From Psococerastis gibbosa (lineage: Eukaryota > Arthropoda > Insecta > Psocodea > Psocidae): 64,000 bases of DNA. A model generated the notes under the pieces. It made no database searches. It was not told the origin of the DNA and was given only the letters and a program-made list of their open reading frames with translations. The position numbers were made by a program, and so were the translations under genes. Location of the stretch: the NCBI GenBank assembly GCA_963971405.1, contig OZ020487.1, positions 16,403,344-16,467,343 on the forward strand, given 5' to 3'. Below are positions 11,439-24,550 of this stretch, piece by piece; positions within the stretch are counted from its first letter, which is position 1, and every line of letters begins with the position of its first letter.

Positions 11439-12990
11439 TATTAAATATTTGGCTCATGTAAGTTGTAGAAGACTACTTCGTGCATCGTATAATCGGGTAA
11501 TTTTTAATTTTCGGTTTCGGAGTTCTTCCAAAAATACGCGAAATTTTAGTCTTGTCTGTTTTGGTATTTATGGAAGAACTAAGGTACAAAAAATTTTATA
11601 TTTCCTATTATATGATGCACGACTTCCATGAGCCAAATCATTAAAGACTTGCTTTGTTAATTAAATAAAAAATAAAAAGTCAATGAAAACAACCAATTTT
11701 GGTGTGCTCATTTTCTACGTAGCGTGCATGTCCTCTTAAGAAATTGTGGCCAGCAGCCTTCATTCATTGAAACAATCACCTGTCTCGAATTTCACTGATG
11801 TATGAAAAGGTTCTAGGTGGGATGTGAGGGGAGGATATTTAATTAAATGTGAGCAGTGGCCTGGATAGAGCGGGTCTGAAATTCATCTTCTTTTTTTCAC
11901 GTTCTCACAATCACCTGAAATGCCACGTTTCGTTGTTGCCTGCTGCGATTCTCATTTCACTCCCATCCCCCTTCCCTCCTCATCATCGTTGCTTTTTCAA
12001 TAAACTCTTCATTTTTACATGAATTAGTGATTTGTTTGTTGGCTTGTTCATGTGGATAACATGATTCAGTAGGTTTCAATGGCAAATCAGCCATATGAAA
12101 TGAAAATTTGGCGCTGATTTCGATTATTCTTATTGCCTTTAGTGTTTAAAAGTATAACGGTCTGCCATACTGAAACCATTTACAATGTCTCCTCAACGAT
12201 GATCTAGCTATGTAGTAAATGAATGTGCTTAATAGCTGGATAAATTAGGAAATGTCTTGCCATTTGCGTTTTATCGTATTTGCTCGGTGGGACAGCTGTG
12301 TTTGTCATTTTGCTTGTCTGATATCCGCTGATTTCCCTCTTCACTGCACTTTATTAGGTGTCAATCGATGCTATTTTAGAGTTCTCATATGGAATTTATC
12401 AATTTCTTTTGTTTAAGGTAGAGATTTAAAAAATAATTTGTGTACAACTTTTTTTTGGGACCAAGTAATTTTAATTGAATTAATTGTAAATCCTCTCTAC
12501 AAAATTGGTTTTATGAAATATGCATTAAAATTATAAGCTTTTTCAAAAAAGTCTATTTGCCTGACTGATTTACTCATACTCTAAAAAAAAAATTGTGTAG
12601 TGCACTTTATCTCGTTAGTAGAGCAATAATAATGTCAGACGAGAAATTTAAATTTATTGTGAAAACTTATATTGTTTGATCAATTTTTCATAAGTCCATT
12701 TAAAATTGAAAAATTTCTTTGCATCTGTGGAACGAGGTATTACTTAATTTCGACCCGGCCAAGTGTGTTTTGAATCTCTGCCATAAGTAAAGTGAGATAA
12801 GAACCATATTAGTGTATAGTAGTATCAATTTATTTTAAATATCCTTTTTATAATAGCCTTAATTATATTATGGGTGGGTCCCTGCTGTTTCGTCTGCTAT
12901 TCAACGAAGTAGCAATTTTACAGGCATGCCCGCATACTCGTAGAAGTAGCCTACTGCGAAGCTCTTATAGTGTTTTCGGTCAATTTGATT

Positions 12991-13846
12991 GCTTTCCAAT
13001 TTATACGTAGTATAAGGAAAGCTTTGTGATGGTCGAAATTTTCGATTGCGTGATTTCAACGGATTTACATGTTTTGAGGTCCCAGGAACCCCAAAAAGTG
13101 GTTTTTGCGAAATGTCTGTCGCTCTGTCTGTCTGTGCGTCGATTGCCGGGCAAACTACTCGGTTGATTTTGATGAAATTCGGCATGTAGGTTCACAAAAA
13201 TCATACCTCGGGGCATTTTTTTTTTTTTTTTTGGCTATCTCAATTTGGGGGTGTTTTATTTTCAAAAAACTACAAAAAAACGTCTAAAAAAATTATATCT
13301 CCAAAAATGCTCCAACGATTTCTTTTAAATTCACATATATTTTGGTCGTTATTAATGTTGACAAAATGCGGGGGGTCGCTTGCCCCTTGATAGTTTGCTT
13401 CTGGGGGTAAAAAAATAATAATAACTAAATTTTATTGAAAAATGACTAAAAAATAATTTTTCTGTGAAACCTTTTCATCGATGATTTATACCTTCAGGCA
13501 TTTTTTAGGTGTTAAATTGAGTAACGAAACCGGACAGAGGGCTTTCCCAAAAAATTGTTTGGTTTTGTGTAAAAAAAATGTTTTTGAAAATATGATAGAA
13601 AATTCACGCTCAAATGCATTGCGTGCCCTGTCATTATTGCTGTGTGGTAATTTGTTGGTCTGACCTATCTAGAATTTAGAATTTACCTCACCTCCAGTGA
13701 CGTCAGGTGGACAACCACCCCCCCCCCCCCCCGAGATGCCCGAAATTGAACTATAGGAAAATTATTTACCATCATTAAATTACTCATTTTCTCTAGCTAC
13801 TACTTGATAAATTGGAAAGCATGTTCGAGTAAACTCGGACCGGTTC
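12991..13846 (+). mobile_element. DINE-1/HINE-like element, copy 2
   Basis: 856 bp, same ends and hairpin as copy 1, with a (TCTG)n tract at 13110-13135. Flanking bases are T and T. Confidence 0.65.
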
Positions 13847-13888
13847 TTAATTTTGCACGTATTTGACGTGCTGGGCAGCGAGATTTCA

Positions 13889-13913
13889 ATATATATATAT
13901 ATATATATATATA
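13889..13913. repeat. (TA)n microsatellite
   Basis: Twelve TA dinucleotides in an AT-rich context. Confidence 0.9.
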
Positions 13914-15355
13914 CAGCAGCAATTTCTGTGTGATGTTTCTTTTCTATGCCTCATGCAATCACATAGGGCCAAGATATATACAAAGGTTCCATTTTTGTTT
14001 CATTTCCATTGTCAAGTGAGCATCAATGAATTGGGGAATCCCTGGAGACTATACTAAGAACCACACCTCTCTGTGGTCGTGACTCTGGCAGGTAATTGCA
14101 AGTCGCAAGTGACCAGCAGTTGCGAAAAGAAGATTGTACCGTGGAGTCAAGGTCTTGTCAGGAGGCAGGCACAGGTACTAAAGCAGTCAGACTGGCCTCG
14201 GAAGCACCACGTGCATCCTTCAACTTTGGCACGTGTAAATTTACCAAGTTCAACTCAATTGGCAATCGATCAGAAGCGCTTCTTAAATTCACGTGTAAAT
14301 GTTATCATATTGTGTCTCACGTGACCATTTATAATTGAGCTCAAAACAGGACACGTGGTTTAGGGTCACTTACTTACTTTGACGGCGCCTTATCCATCCC
14401 ACGGGGTCGGTGGCACGGATTTTCAACTTCTAGGTGTTTCGGTCTTGAGTATCATCGGGTGAGAGACCGAGGGTCCTGAGGTCTTCCCTCACTATACACT
14501 ATACAATATTTAAACATAACTAATACAGTCCCGGATTTAAGCGCTTTTGTTAAGGAATTTCCCAGAGACAATCAATTCATTCATTCAATCTCGAATTATT
14601 GGAAGGGGGGAGGGAACAATCGAAAACATAGGTGCGAAATACAGGGGTTTGAAGCCATCCTTTGGCGACAACGGTACTTTGCCGTTCAAAACCGGGACGG
14701 TTGATCACCTTAATCATGTCCTATAAATTAAAATTATGCTTAGAAGAAACACCCCTCTACATTTTGATTCACTATAGAGGTATTTATGCTTCCTCAGAAC
14801 ATCCTCACTGTCCTGTATTTTTCGCAAACAATTTCAATTCAATAATTGCTGCCAATCTGTGTTAGAGTGTTAGATGTCTTGTATCAACATGTAGAGGATC
14901 TTTTCTTCCAAGTGATATGATACTTTATACAGCTTTACGATCGATATTTAATCTGATTTTTGAACACCTGTGAGGCTTTTCCCATCCTGTTATCTTATGA
15001 AAGTTATTCCATAAAGAGGAAGAGAACTGATTTAGTTGGTTTCGGTTATACTATACAGAACAACGTAAGCAATTAATATGGACCCGCCAGCAGTGAGCAG
15101 ACAAAGCAGCAAAACTCAAGCATACAAGGCAAAAATGTTAGAAGGGCTTTTGTTATCCTTGAGTGGCTTGTCTGCATGAGCTGCACTTCCTAAGTTAAAC
15201 ATTGCGGACCCGTTCGCTAATTTACAGTTTTATTCGCTAAGTCTGTCAAACATAACTCTGTCTCAACATAAATATTAGATATTCTTAATTTCTTATGGCA
15301 ATTACTTGTTTATCATTCATTCAAATTTGTATGTAGAGTTGTATATTTTTTATTT

Positions 15356-15745
15356 AAGGGCAAACCGGAGTCGCCGATATTCCATTTTTGTGCAAACTTT
15401 AATTTCTCGTGAAATATGGAACGCAGAGCAATGAAAGAATGCTGAATGGAAAAAGGAATTTTTTCTCCTAATTTTGATACTTAGTATGTTGCAATCATCA
15501 ATACCGATCGGCTATAGTTAGTGAACTTGATACGCATAAAATAACGGTCACTCAGGAGTTCAAGCTGAAGGAGTTCATCAACTGTGGCGAATTGGGGTTA
15601 GTTAAGACTACATACTATACATCAAAATTAGGAGAAAAAATTCTTCTTGCCATTCAGCATTTTTTCATTGTTCTGCGTTCCATATTTAATGAGAAATTGA
15701 AGTTTTGAACAGAAAATGGAATATCGGCGACTCCGGTTTGCCCTT
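15356..15745. mobile_element. Inverted-repeat MITE (AAGGGCAAACCGG family)
   Basis: 390 bp with long terminal inverted repeats starting AAGGGCAAACCGGAGTCG and ending in its complement; the arms extend for more than 100 bp with mismatches. No clear target duplication. Confidence 0.75.
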
Positions 15746-16355
15746 GTGTAGTTGCAAAATTACGAACATGAATGGGTTCCCAGTGCAAAATTACGCTATA
15801 TACTAGCTAATTAAGCATTCAAAGTTTTCTTGAGCCGGGGTAGAGTTTCATTAGTAAATTACACTATTGTGTACTGCATAGAAATGGATACAAAACAAGT
15901 AAGTTAAGGCGCGGAATTCCAAAATAATATTTTGTTAGTAAATCAAGCCTGGGTACATCAAAATTGCAAACAGAGGAAATTGATCGTATGAAAAATTAAT
16001 AAAAAATACATGCTTTCATTTTTGCACTTTATTGCTCTATAAAAAGACGATGAAGTGATTTGAGTTGAAGCGCGACGTACAAATTAGCCACCCCTGAATC
16101 TTCTCAAAATAGGTTGGTTTAAACTTTTTATTTAAGTTCGTGAAACTGACAAAAATTGACCGAATTATCGAATTCATAGAAACAATATAAGAACAAAAGA
16201 AAAACACCTTATAATAGAGTGTATGAAATTGTCATCTACCAATAGAGTCGAACAAATCTGCATAACTTTAAGTATTAACTGAGATATAATATACGTATAT
16301 ACCCAACTATTTTGGGGTGATCCAAGGGTGGCCAATGTGTACAGCTTCCCCTTAA

Positions 16356-16734
16356 GAGGACATGCTACGTAGAAAATTAGCACCCCAAAATGTGTTGTTT
16401 CTTATTGACTTTTAATTTTTTAATCAATTAACAAAGCAAGTTATTAAAGATTTGGCTCTTATAAGTTGTAGAAGACTACTTCATGTATCTTATAACAGGA
16501 AATATTAAATTTTTGGTACCTTAGTTCTTTCATGAAAACCAGTGGGGACTAAAATTTCGCATAATCTGCGATTTTCGGGAAAACTACATAACCGAAAATT
16601 AAAACTACCCGATTATGTGATTCACGAGGTTGTTTTCTACAACTTAAATGAGCCAAATTTTTAATAACTTGCTTAATGAAAAAAATGAAAAGTATTTAAC
16701 TTTGGGGTGCCAATTTCCTACGTAGCATATCCTC
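16356..16734. mobile_element. TTAA-type MITE (GAGGACATGCTACGTAG family)
   Basis: 379 bp single-module copy; TTAA precedes the left end and TTTAA follows the right. The arms are largely complementary. Confidence 0.75.
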
Positions 16735-16814
16735 TTTAACAGTTTTTATAGAACAGTCGTAAATTAGACCATTCATTTTTTTTTTTTAATGTTAGGAGTC
16801 CATTTTACCCCAAA

Positions 16815-17230
16815 GGGGTTGTCCATTAATCACATGATGTTTTTTTTTTTAAACATTTGTTAACCCCTCCCTCCCTCTTGGTGAGGTTTAACTACCCCCC
16901 CCCCCCCCACACCAAGCATCACGTGTATTTTTTAGTACCTACAAAGATTCTTTCAATTGTTAGAATATTATTTTTAAGTACAGGTATAAAGTATAATCTA
17001 ATTTTATTCTGGAAAATTACGGACCATGATAAAAATACCTAGACAGCGCGACGCGAGTCAAGGTCACAACTACACACCGCTTTTTGGTTTAGAAATGGCG
17101 CGTTTGACGGAAAAATAAATACACGTGATTTCTTACTATACCCCTCTCCCCCCTTGTGATATTTCGTGATTTTTTTCCGAACACCTGCCCCCCCCCCCCT
17201 TTCATACCTCACGTGATTAATGGACAGCCC
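16815..17230. mobile_element. Inverted-repeat MITE (GTCCATTAATCACGTG family)
   Basis: Ends GGGGTTGTCCATTAATCAC and GTGATTAATGGACAGCCC form the terminal repeat; the interior holds C-tracts at 16896 and 17190. Borders approximate. Confidence 0.65.
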
Positions 17231-18039
17231 GAAAGTGCGAATTGTGTGAAAATGACCCGGGATTGGATTCTGTAGTCGTGATTCGACCTCGATGGTGAGG
17301 CGTGAGCATATGCGTCACCCTGTCACTCAGGGAACCCATAGGAGCTGTTGGCCTAGAACGTGAGTTGTGGGGTCATGCTGTAGGAAGTTGAACTCAAAAT
17401 ACTACCGCAGGGTCAATACAAATGACAGTTTGTTTTGCAACAAGCACAGTTCTCTGAACTTTGCTGTCTTGTGCGTCAGTCATTGCGTTGGTGGCCCACC
17501 TGCCCTGTCGGATATATTGTATTTCATTTCCTTCCTCAATCGTTACAAGGAAGGGTGAATTTTACTCTCAAAGAAAGATCTTGTGAAGGAAAGAACCTTT
17601 CCTTGTTCCTAATTTTCTTTTTATTGATTTTTTTTAATTTTTCTCTGCTAAAAAATTGTCCGGTCATGCATCCCATTAAGCTTGGGGTAGGGGCATACAT
17701 TTTGCGATTAAATTATTATGATAAATATATGGTGTGAGGAAAGTTTGAGAAAATACCGTACCTGCGTAAAATTTATATAAGAAGTAACAAGTGCCTAATT
17801 GAGCTCTGCGCAAGTTTATGGACATCTTTATGGCATCAGTAGACACAGAAGTTAATTCCACAAGCTAGATACTCGGATTGCATTTTACAATTATGTTTGT
17901 AATAACAATTGAAAGTGGGGTTCGATTCGTGTATAATTTTACGTCTACCTCGGGCAGCTCCGACTATGCAAGTTCAATTGTTGGATAACCTTATATTAGG
18001 CACGTTACGTTACGTTACGACAAAGTACTTTCAAAAAAA

Positions 18040-18760
18040 TGTATTACCTACTCAAAATGCATAAAACCTCAACACTTCAGAGCTATTTTTTCCAAATTTT
18101 TCTCCGGAGGAGACCCCCGGGCCCCCCTCAATGCTAGGTATATTCGTCGTTGTAATATCTCAATTGTACTGCTTGCAAACATTGGCGTAAATAGGGGGGT
18201 CCTGGGCCCAGGAGCACCCGTAGCCCCCATCCCCAGGATTTCTGGTGACAAAGACGTTATGTAGGCGAAAGGCCAATACAATCCACAGTAACGAAAGGGA
18301 AATTAATTCTTTTCACGTGAAAAAAAATCAACATATTGTCCAAGTATTTTCAAAAATTTATTGCTCAAAATGCTTAAAACCCCAATACTTCAGACCGATT
18401 TTTTCAAAATTTTTCTTCGGGGGGTACGTTTATTCGTCTGTAAAATCTCAACTGTACTGCTTGCAAAATGCGTAAAACCTCCCTAATTTGAGCCTATTCA
18501 TTAATTTTTTTTCTCCGGGGGAGACCCCCGGGCCCCCTTTCTCCAGGTTCGGATTTTCGTAAAACCTCGCTAATTTGGGCCCATTTATCAATTTCTTTTC
18601 TCCGGGTGAGACCCCCAGGCTCCCCTTTCTCCAGGGTATATTATTCGTAAACCCTCACTAATTTGGGCCCATTTATCGACTTTTTTCTCCGGGGGATCAA
18701 AGTCTTGGGGTCCTAAAGACCCCCCCCCCCAGAAATTTTGGGAATTTACGCCAATACCTG
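18040..18760. repeat. GC-rich minisatellite array
   Basis: About six degenerate units, each with (G)TAAAACCTC, TTTGGGCCCATTTATC-like spacer and CTCCGGGGGAGACCCCCGGG. It is related to the repeat in the tandem units at 28600 and 34693. Confidence 0.65.
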
Positions 18761-19634
18761 AATGGCTGAATCCTTCGTTGTTGGCGCGTCTCAGCGATAT
18801 TTTGATTTTTGATGTGAGCCTTGACATGAGTGGTTTCCCATGAAAATCCTGTCCCCTCACCCTGTTGTGGCTATTATTAATGTAATATGTAATATATATT
18901 TTAGTCATGGGTGGCCCTTGAGACGCTGTTGATCCTCCAAGGTTTTAAGAAGAAAATCGTGAATATGCCCTGACGGAGTTAGAGTAGTAGACCATAGGTC
19001 AGAATGACTTAGTAGGTATAGCTAACGACACTACAAGAACTAGGGAATTGGAGAATTCAATTTAGCTGAGAAGTACCATGAATTTTACAATATTGCACAC
19101 TCCCTCAGTCCCCCGTCGACCTTTTATCCCCTTCCAAGAAATTGAAAATACACCCCTGGTTTTTAATCAACCAAAAAAAAAAAAAAAAAAAAAAAAACGC
19201 TATGGCACTACACCCCAAAGGTCTGAAGGCTGCTAGAGGATCATCTGTAATAGCTACTGTTATACTTTCGGGTGGTTGAATTTGATGGCATTGGATTTCA
19301 ATCGATAGAGAGATCAAGAAGTAATGGCCGTATTTTGTTTAGAACAGAGTTCTGAACAAACAAAAAATATTGTTGGAATGGATTCTACTTAAAAAAGAGA
19401 CTTCCCAAGACTTATAGTTTATTTAGAAAAAAAGAAACAGATTTTCGAACCTGCCAAACCTGCTGCCATTTCAAATATGACGTCAAGTTTGCATTAAACG
19501 CCCGCCTTCCGCAGGGATACAAGCTGGGCTAATATAAGCATAGGGCCATGTTGCGGAATTTATGCTAGCGTGATGTCATCTTTAAATTGGCGCCTATTTT
19601 GGCTGGTTCAAAAATTGGTGTATATTTTATTTTT

Positions 19635-20496
19635 GCTTTCCAATTTATACGTAGTATAAGGAAAGCTTTGTGATGGTCGAAATTTTCGATTCCGAGATTT
19701 CAACGGATTTACACGTTTTGAGGTTTTTACGAAATGTCTGTCTGTCGCTCTGTCGCTCTGTCTGTCGTTCTGTCTGTCTGTCTGTCTGTTCACCGATTTC
19801 CGGGCAAACTACTCGGTCGATTTTAATGAAATTTGGCATGTAGGTTCACAAAAATCATACCTCGGGACTATTTTTTATTTATTTTGGGATAACTCAATTT
19901 TGATGGGTTTTACTCTCAAAAAATTCCAAAAAAACGTCTAAAAAATTATTTCTAAAAAACGGCTACAACGATTTCCTTTAAATTCACATATGTATATTGT
20001 AGTCGTTATTAATGTTAATAAAATGCGGGGGCTCGCTTGCCCTTTGATAGTTTGCTTCTGGGGGTAAAAAAATAAAAATAACTCAATTTTCATGAAAAAT
20101 GCCTAAAAAATAATTTTTCTGCAAAACCTTTAGGATTTCTACCTTGTATGTTTTAGGTGTTCAATAGGGTAACAAAAACGGACAGGTTGCATTCCCAAAA
20201 ACATATTTGCTGCTGTACAAAAAATTATTTTTTGAGAAATTATGGAAAATTCACGCTCCAATACATTACGTGCCATGTGTCATTGTTGTACTACTGTTAC
20301 AATGTATTGGTCTGTTCGTTCCAGAATATGAAATTAAGTTTTAAGGGGTTTTTAATATATTGTGGTGGACAGTCCCCCCCCCCCTCGAGGGATCTGAAAT
20401 TTAACCATAGGGAAATTATTTCCTATGAAATTACACATGTCTATATCTACTTCTTTATAAATTGGAAAGCATGTTCGAGTAAACTCGGACCGGTTC
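19635..20496 (+). mobile_element. DINE-1/HINE-like element, copy 3
   Basis: 862 bp with the longest microsatellite (TCTG/CGCTCTG repeats, 19735-19795). Same termini, with T on each side. Confidence 0.65.
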
Positions 20497-21198
20497 TTTT
20501 AAATAAACTGTAAATCTTTTGATATTAGAATACATTTGAAAGTTACCTCTGGTTTCTTGTAGAATGTGTAGAATGGTGTCAGCCAATAAACCGGAACACT
20601 TTTTCAAAAGCTAGAACTCTATTGATTTGTTTTTATATTATTAGTGTTGGAGTTGGCTGGTTGAAGGTGAGACTATATAAAGTAGACAACATTTATTGAA
20701 GGAACCAGTCGTGTAAAATTGACAAAATATGTCTTTTTATGCGAATTAGACAAGACGTCTGCCGTTATCCTTGGCCTGGATTTGACTCGAATTTGTGTCC
20801 CTATTGTACCAGCTCCCAGCATCCAGTCAACATGGTTTTATATCTACTGTAGTTGTTATCATAAATTTGGCATAGAAGTTTTTTTTACGTTTGCTTGGTC
20901 CACTACTTAGTAATCTAACCAGACGATCAATTGATGACTACTTTCGAAATGTATATTATTGTAAATAAATAAATGCAAATCGGATTACCCCCATTGTCTA
21001 CGCGTTTTTTGTTGTCGATTTTTAGTGGAAATTTCAGGCGAGGTGGATGGGCATCCGGAGCTCAGTGTAAGCGGGTAATGTACTGCGCCGACACCCTACC
21101 TGCTGTTGTTCATTTGTTTTTAATTTGCCGCGATTTTTTTTTAAATGTGCGTCTGGACCTCAGACACTCCGCGCTTCCGTGGTAGTTCCCTCATCTAA

Positions 21199-21576
21199 GG
21201 CGCCCATTCCATTGACCGGCTAGGGCTATTTCCAACAATGGTGACGTGGTAGCGGACATTCAAGACTTAGGTAGCGTTTCCACCGACCTCGCATTGCAGA
21301 TTGCAAATGACATTGACGGAAATGTTTGTTTTTCTTTTTATAGAAATCTATTAAAATGTTTGTAATTAACATATCCCATGAAGCCATTTTTTAATTTTAG
21401 TTTGTTTGTTTGTGATTTTACTGTATGATCATTGATCAATTTTAACTATGGCATAGAGGAGAATAAACATTTCCGTCAATTCTGCAATGCGAGGTCGGTG
21501 GAGACGCCACCTAAGTCTTGAATGTCTGCTACCACGTTTTTGGAAATAGCCCTAGCCGGTCAATGGAATGGGCACC
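21199..21576. mobile_element. Composite nested palindromic MITE, copy 2
   Basis: 378 bp flanked by TAA on both sides. Outer ends GGCGCCCATTCCATTGACCG; inner element GGTAGCGTTTCCACCGACC. Very similar to the copy at 44024. Confidence 0.82.
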
Positions 21577-22880
21577 TAAGCGGGTGATACTCGCCATATA
21601 AGCCTAATATGGTCAAAAGCCAGTTCCATTATTATTTTCTCTCTTTTTTTTTTTTTTCAGGAAGAAAATATTATTTTGCTTGTTAAATTGAAAAATACTT
21701 TGTAAACCAAAATAGGTTAGCTGGTATAGTAGCCCTTCGGGGCTAAAGCTCGCCTAATAAAATATAAAGACGTTTTTCATTTCATTTCAAAAGCAAGCTA
21801 TTTAAATTGCTAGTCAAATGCGCAGAAACTTACTGCGCCTTTGCCTGTTGAATTGTTCATTTATTTTTTCTTTACCGCTATTTTGTGTTTTTTTTTTTAT
21901 ATATATTGCAACCCTCTTCCTTTGCCATTTCCCCGCATTTTCCCTTACGTTTCACCGCTATTGGCCTTAGTTTTGGCAGTATTGATCGTAGAGCCGTCAA
22001 ATATATCAGTCAAATTAGCAAAATTCTCTACATTTCGATATATGACGTGTTGCCTTCACTAACATCAGTTCCTGAACACCTTCCCCTGGGCGACCCCACC
22101 AATCGTTTTCTGTACAAATTAAATGCCATAATTATGACCAATATTTGTTAAAAAGAGATATCATGTATCAAAATGCTCAGAAAAGTCAAAAGTCCTTCTA
22201 TTCTGATATTTTTGGCTGCTCGACGATGAATATCTCTTGAGATATTTGATTTTTACACTTATGAGGCTTCTCCCCTCCGATTGTCTCATAGCATATTAGA
22301 CCTAAACAATAATGAGGTTCGTTTGTGACGTCATTTTGTAGATGGCAGCACCAGTTGCAATGATATCAAAGCGTTGATTTTTCCATAAGCCTCAATGATA
22401 TTTTTCTATAAATCATGGAGAATATATATATTAAATTATATGCAGCGAAATAAGGTCCAGGCATAGTAAAAATATTATAAAAAATATAAAAAGAATTAAT
22501 TAGATGCTAAGAGCTTAGTTTTCACATGCAAACGACGGCCATTTTGAATAATATGGATATTGGTGTGTCGTCAACGAACCTAGTGTCCGAAATTGTCCCT
22601 CCCTACAGAACCTCATTCTGTCCCTGTAGAGTGTAGACTATAGTGGTCAGCCACAACGTTGGGCCACGGTGTTACCGACAAAGGGGACCTGATAGCAAGA
22701 TGAGAAGCGAAGGCGTGTTGCATACTGACTAGTGAGGCCAGGGAGAGGTGGGCTAACCAGGTTATTACCTTCTTCCTAAATTGCTTACAACTAAATTTGA
22801 GCTTCACGATGTTCCAAGAAACTCTTTTTAAAAAATGATAGATTCCAGTCCACGAAAAAAGAAAATGAATTATGCTTTAT

Positions 22881-23105
22881 AAATAAATAAATAAATAAAT
22901 AAGGACTTTTATTGTTTCTATTACTAAGCCAACCTGGCGGAGTTAGGGATATAAAGCCCTCTCTTACACCCAACTAGGATGACCCGGGACCGCCTGCTTT
23001 ACATGCCCTCCGAAGCATGGCCAGAAAATGTAGCCAGTGTGGGACTCGAACCAACAACCCTTCGGGTGAAAGTCTGAGTCCGTACCACTACGCTACATGT
23101 CCTGA
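22881..23105 (-). mobile_element. tRNA-derived SINE (minus strand)
   Basis: Read on the minus strand: a tRNA-like head with A box TAGCGTAGTGGTA and B box GGTTCGAGTCC, a body with CATGCTTCGGAGGGCATG, and a (TTAT)n tail at the left. Other copies are at 23571, 39591 and 62681. Confidence 0.82.
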
Positions 23106-23570
23106 AGGGGTAAGGGGTTCGCATTTTTTATCTGTTATTCCAGCAACCCTATTCGATCAAACGCTCGTCAAGTGAGTTAGCAATGGCACGAAATTAAAAC
23201 CCCCAATTTTTTGCCTTTATGCAGTAGATAACCAGAATTAACCATTAGAGAATTCCGGCGGTTTTCACTCACCATACAGCAAAGTGTGTCAAGCTGTCCA
23301 CTATGTCTCCATTTGCCTAATAAATGGGTATTGTCCTATTTGGCCCTTTATATTAGACTGAAGGAAGGTTCGAACCATCTTGAATCACCGAAAGGACTAA
23401 ACAATGAATTTTGAATTTGTTGAATCTCAATGGACCCCATTGTTTTATCACTGACCAAAGTGCCTCTACCCCTATTATAATCTGGCGTGTTCGGTTTTTG
23501 GATAGTGCCTACAAAGCCACTGGACTGCGGTGTTTAACAGGATTTATCTGCTTTTAAATGGTGACTTTTC

Positions 23571-23730
23571 AGTTCTATTACTAAGCTAACCTAGCCAAAT
23601 ACTCAATTAGGAAGGACCTGATTTATACAACCTTCGAAGCATTGCCAGAAAATTTAACTAGTATGGGACTCGAACCAACAACCATAAGGGCAAAAGTGAG
23701 TGTCCGTACTACTACTCTACATGTCCTGAC
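23571..23730 (-). mobile_element. tRNA-derived SINE, diverged copy
   Basis: Same family as at 22881; keeps the B box GGTTCGAGTCC and head, and has many substitutions in the body. Confidence 0.72.
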
Positions 23731-24384
23731 ACTTGCTGACTAGTGCTTCACTAGTTCCTGGCAGTGTTGCCACCAGCAGGCATAGGTGGTAGAGCTACTG
23801 TCCGGGTGCAAGACCGTGTTCCGGTGCCCCAAAGAACAATGTCCTCTGCCAACAACCCCTGCAGGAAATGCCATTATTTTCGATGTTGCCATGCCAGTAG
23901 TTGCTATCCAAGTAGCTAATGTGACATAGTATTCCAAGAATCCGCGGAAGAAGGAAAATTGTCTCTATTCCTTCATTGGACGAATTTGAGGCCTTTCGCA
24001 ATCTTGCAGAGAGTACTGTCCGTTCTCCATATCCCCGTCCTATTGTTTGCATACTGACTGGAGTGCCACGGTGCCCCGTATAATTTGCGTAACCTCGCTG
24101 GGTCGGACCCCCTTGTTTAGTCGGCCACCGAGCGGTCTCTGAGAACAGGTGAGGATGAGTCTGGTAGGCTGGTGGCACTGCCAGCTGATGTGGCCATGCC
24201 GTTACCTCCGGCTTTGCCTTGACCTTGATATAACCTTGTGGTGTTGCTCAACCCGTGTAATCACTGGAGAGTGTTGCCAAACTTGAGGGCATATCGTTTC
24301 ATCGTGGCGGTAGCAGTGGATCCTGCGTCAGATTCCTGAACAGATTAGACACAAAAACTCCTGAAATTTCAATTTTGCGTTTGT

Positions 24385-24550
24385 GAGCGGCCAACATGGC
24401 TAGGCGTGCAGTAGTGTGCTTGAGCTAGTCTCTACATACGTTGTGGTCGGAGACGTGTCGTAACTCGACACAAGTACCTGTTAGCCAGTGTTAGGTGACT
24501 TAGTGAGGTGATTGAAGAGGTTAATCGGATATATTCATTAAATTGCTTTA
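24385..24550 (-). repeat. Short interspersed repeat (same family as 9110)
   Basis: Minus-strand copy: GGAGACGTGTCGTAACTCGA and GAAGAGGTTAATCGGATA. Confidence 0.6.

Larger units (their letters stand above)
10376..11735. mobile_element. TTAA-flanked MITE with internal tandem repeats and the U6-SINE insertion
   Basis: Ends GAGGATATGCTACGTAGAAA and its complement are bordered by TTAA (10372-10375 and 11736-11739), the piggyBac-type target. An internal module of about 305-325 bp occurs three times (around 10395, 10718 and 11024); related single-module copies are about 380 bp. The third module holds the U6-SINE insertion. Confidence 0.78.

Noticed and set aside
17998..18022. ACGTT pentamer tandem as a telomere-type repeat
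   Set aside because: Only three to four units and not the TTAGG sequence; a trivial microsatellite.
19608..19839. Open frames rich in TDRQ repeats, also at 12901 and 36358
   Set aside because: They are translations of the TCTG microsatellite and flanks in DINE-1-like elements, not genes.
22960..23105. tRNA gene suggested by A and B boxes
   Set aside because: The head is followed by a SINE body and tail, and the same structure is dispersed; it is a tRNA-derived SINE, not a tRNA gene.
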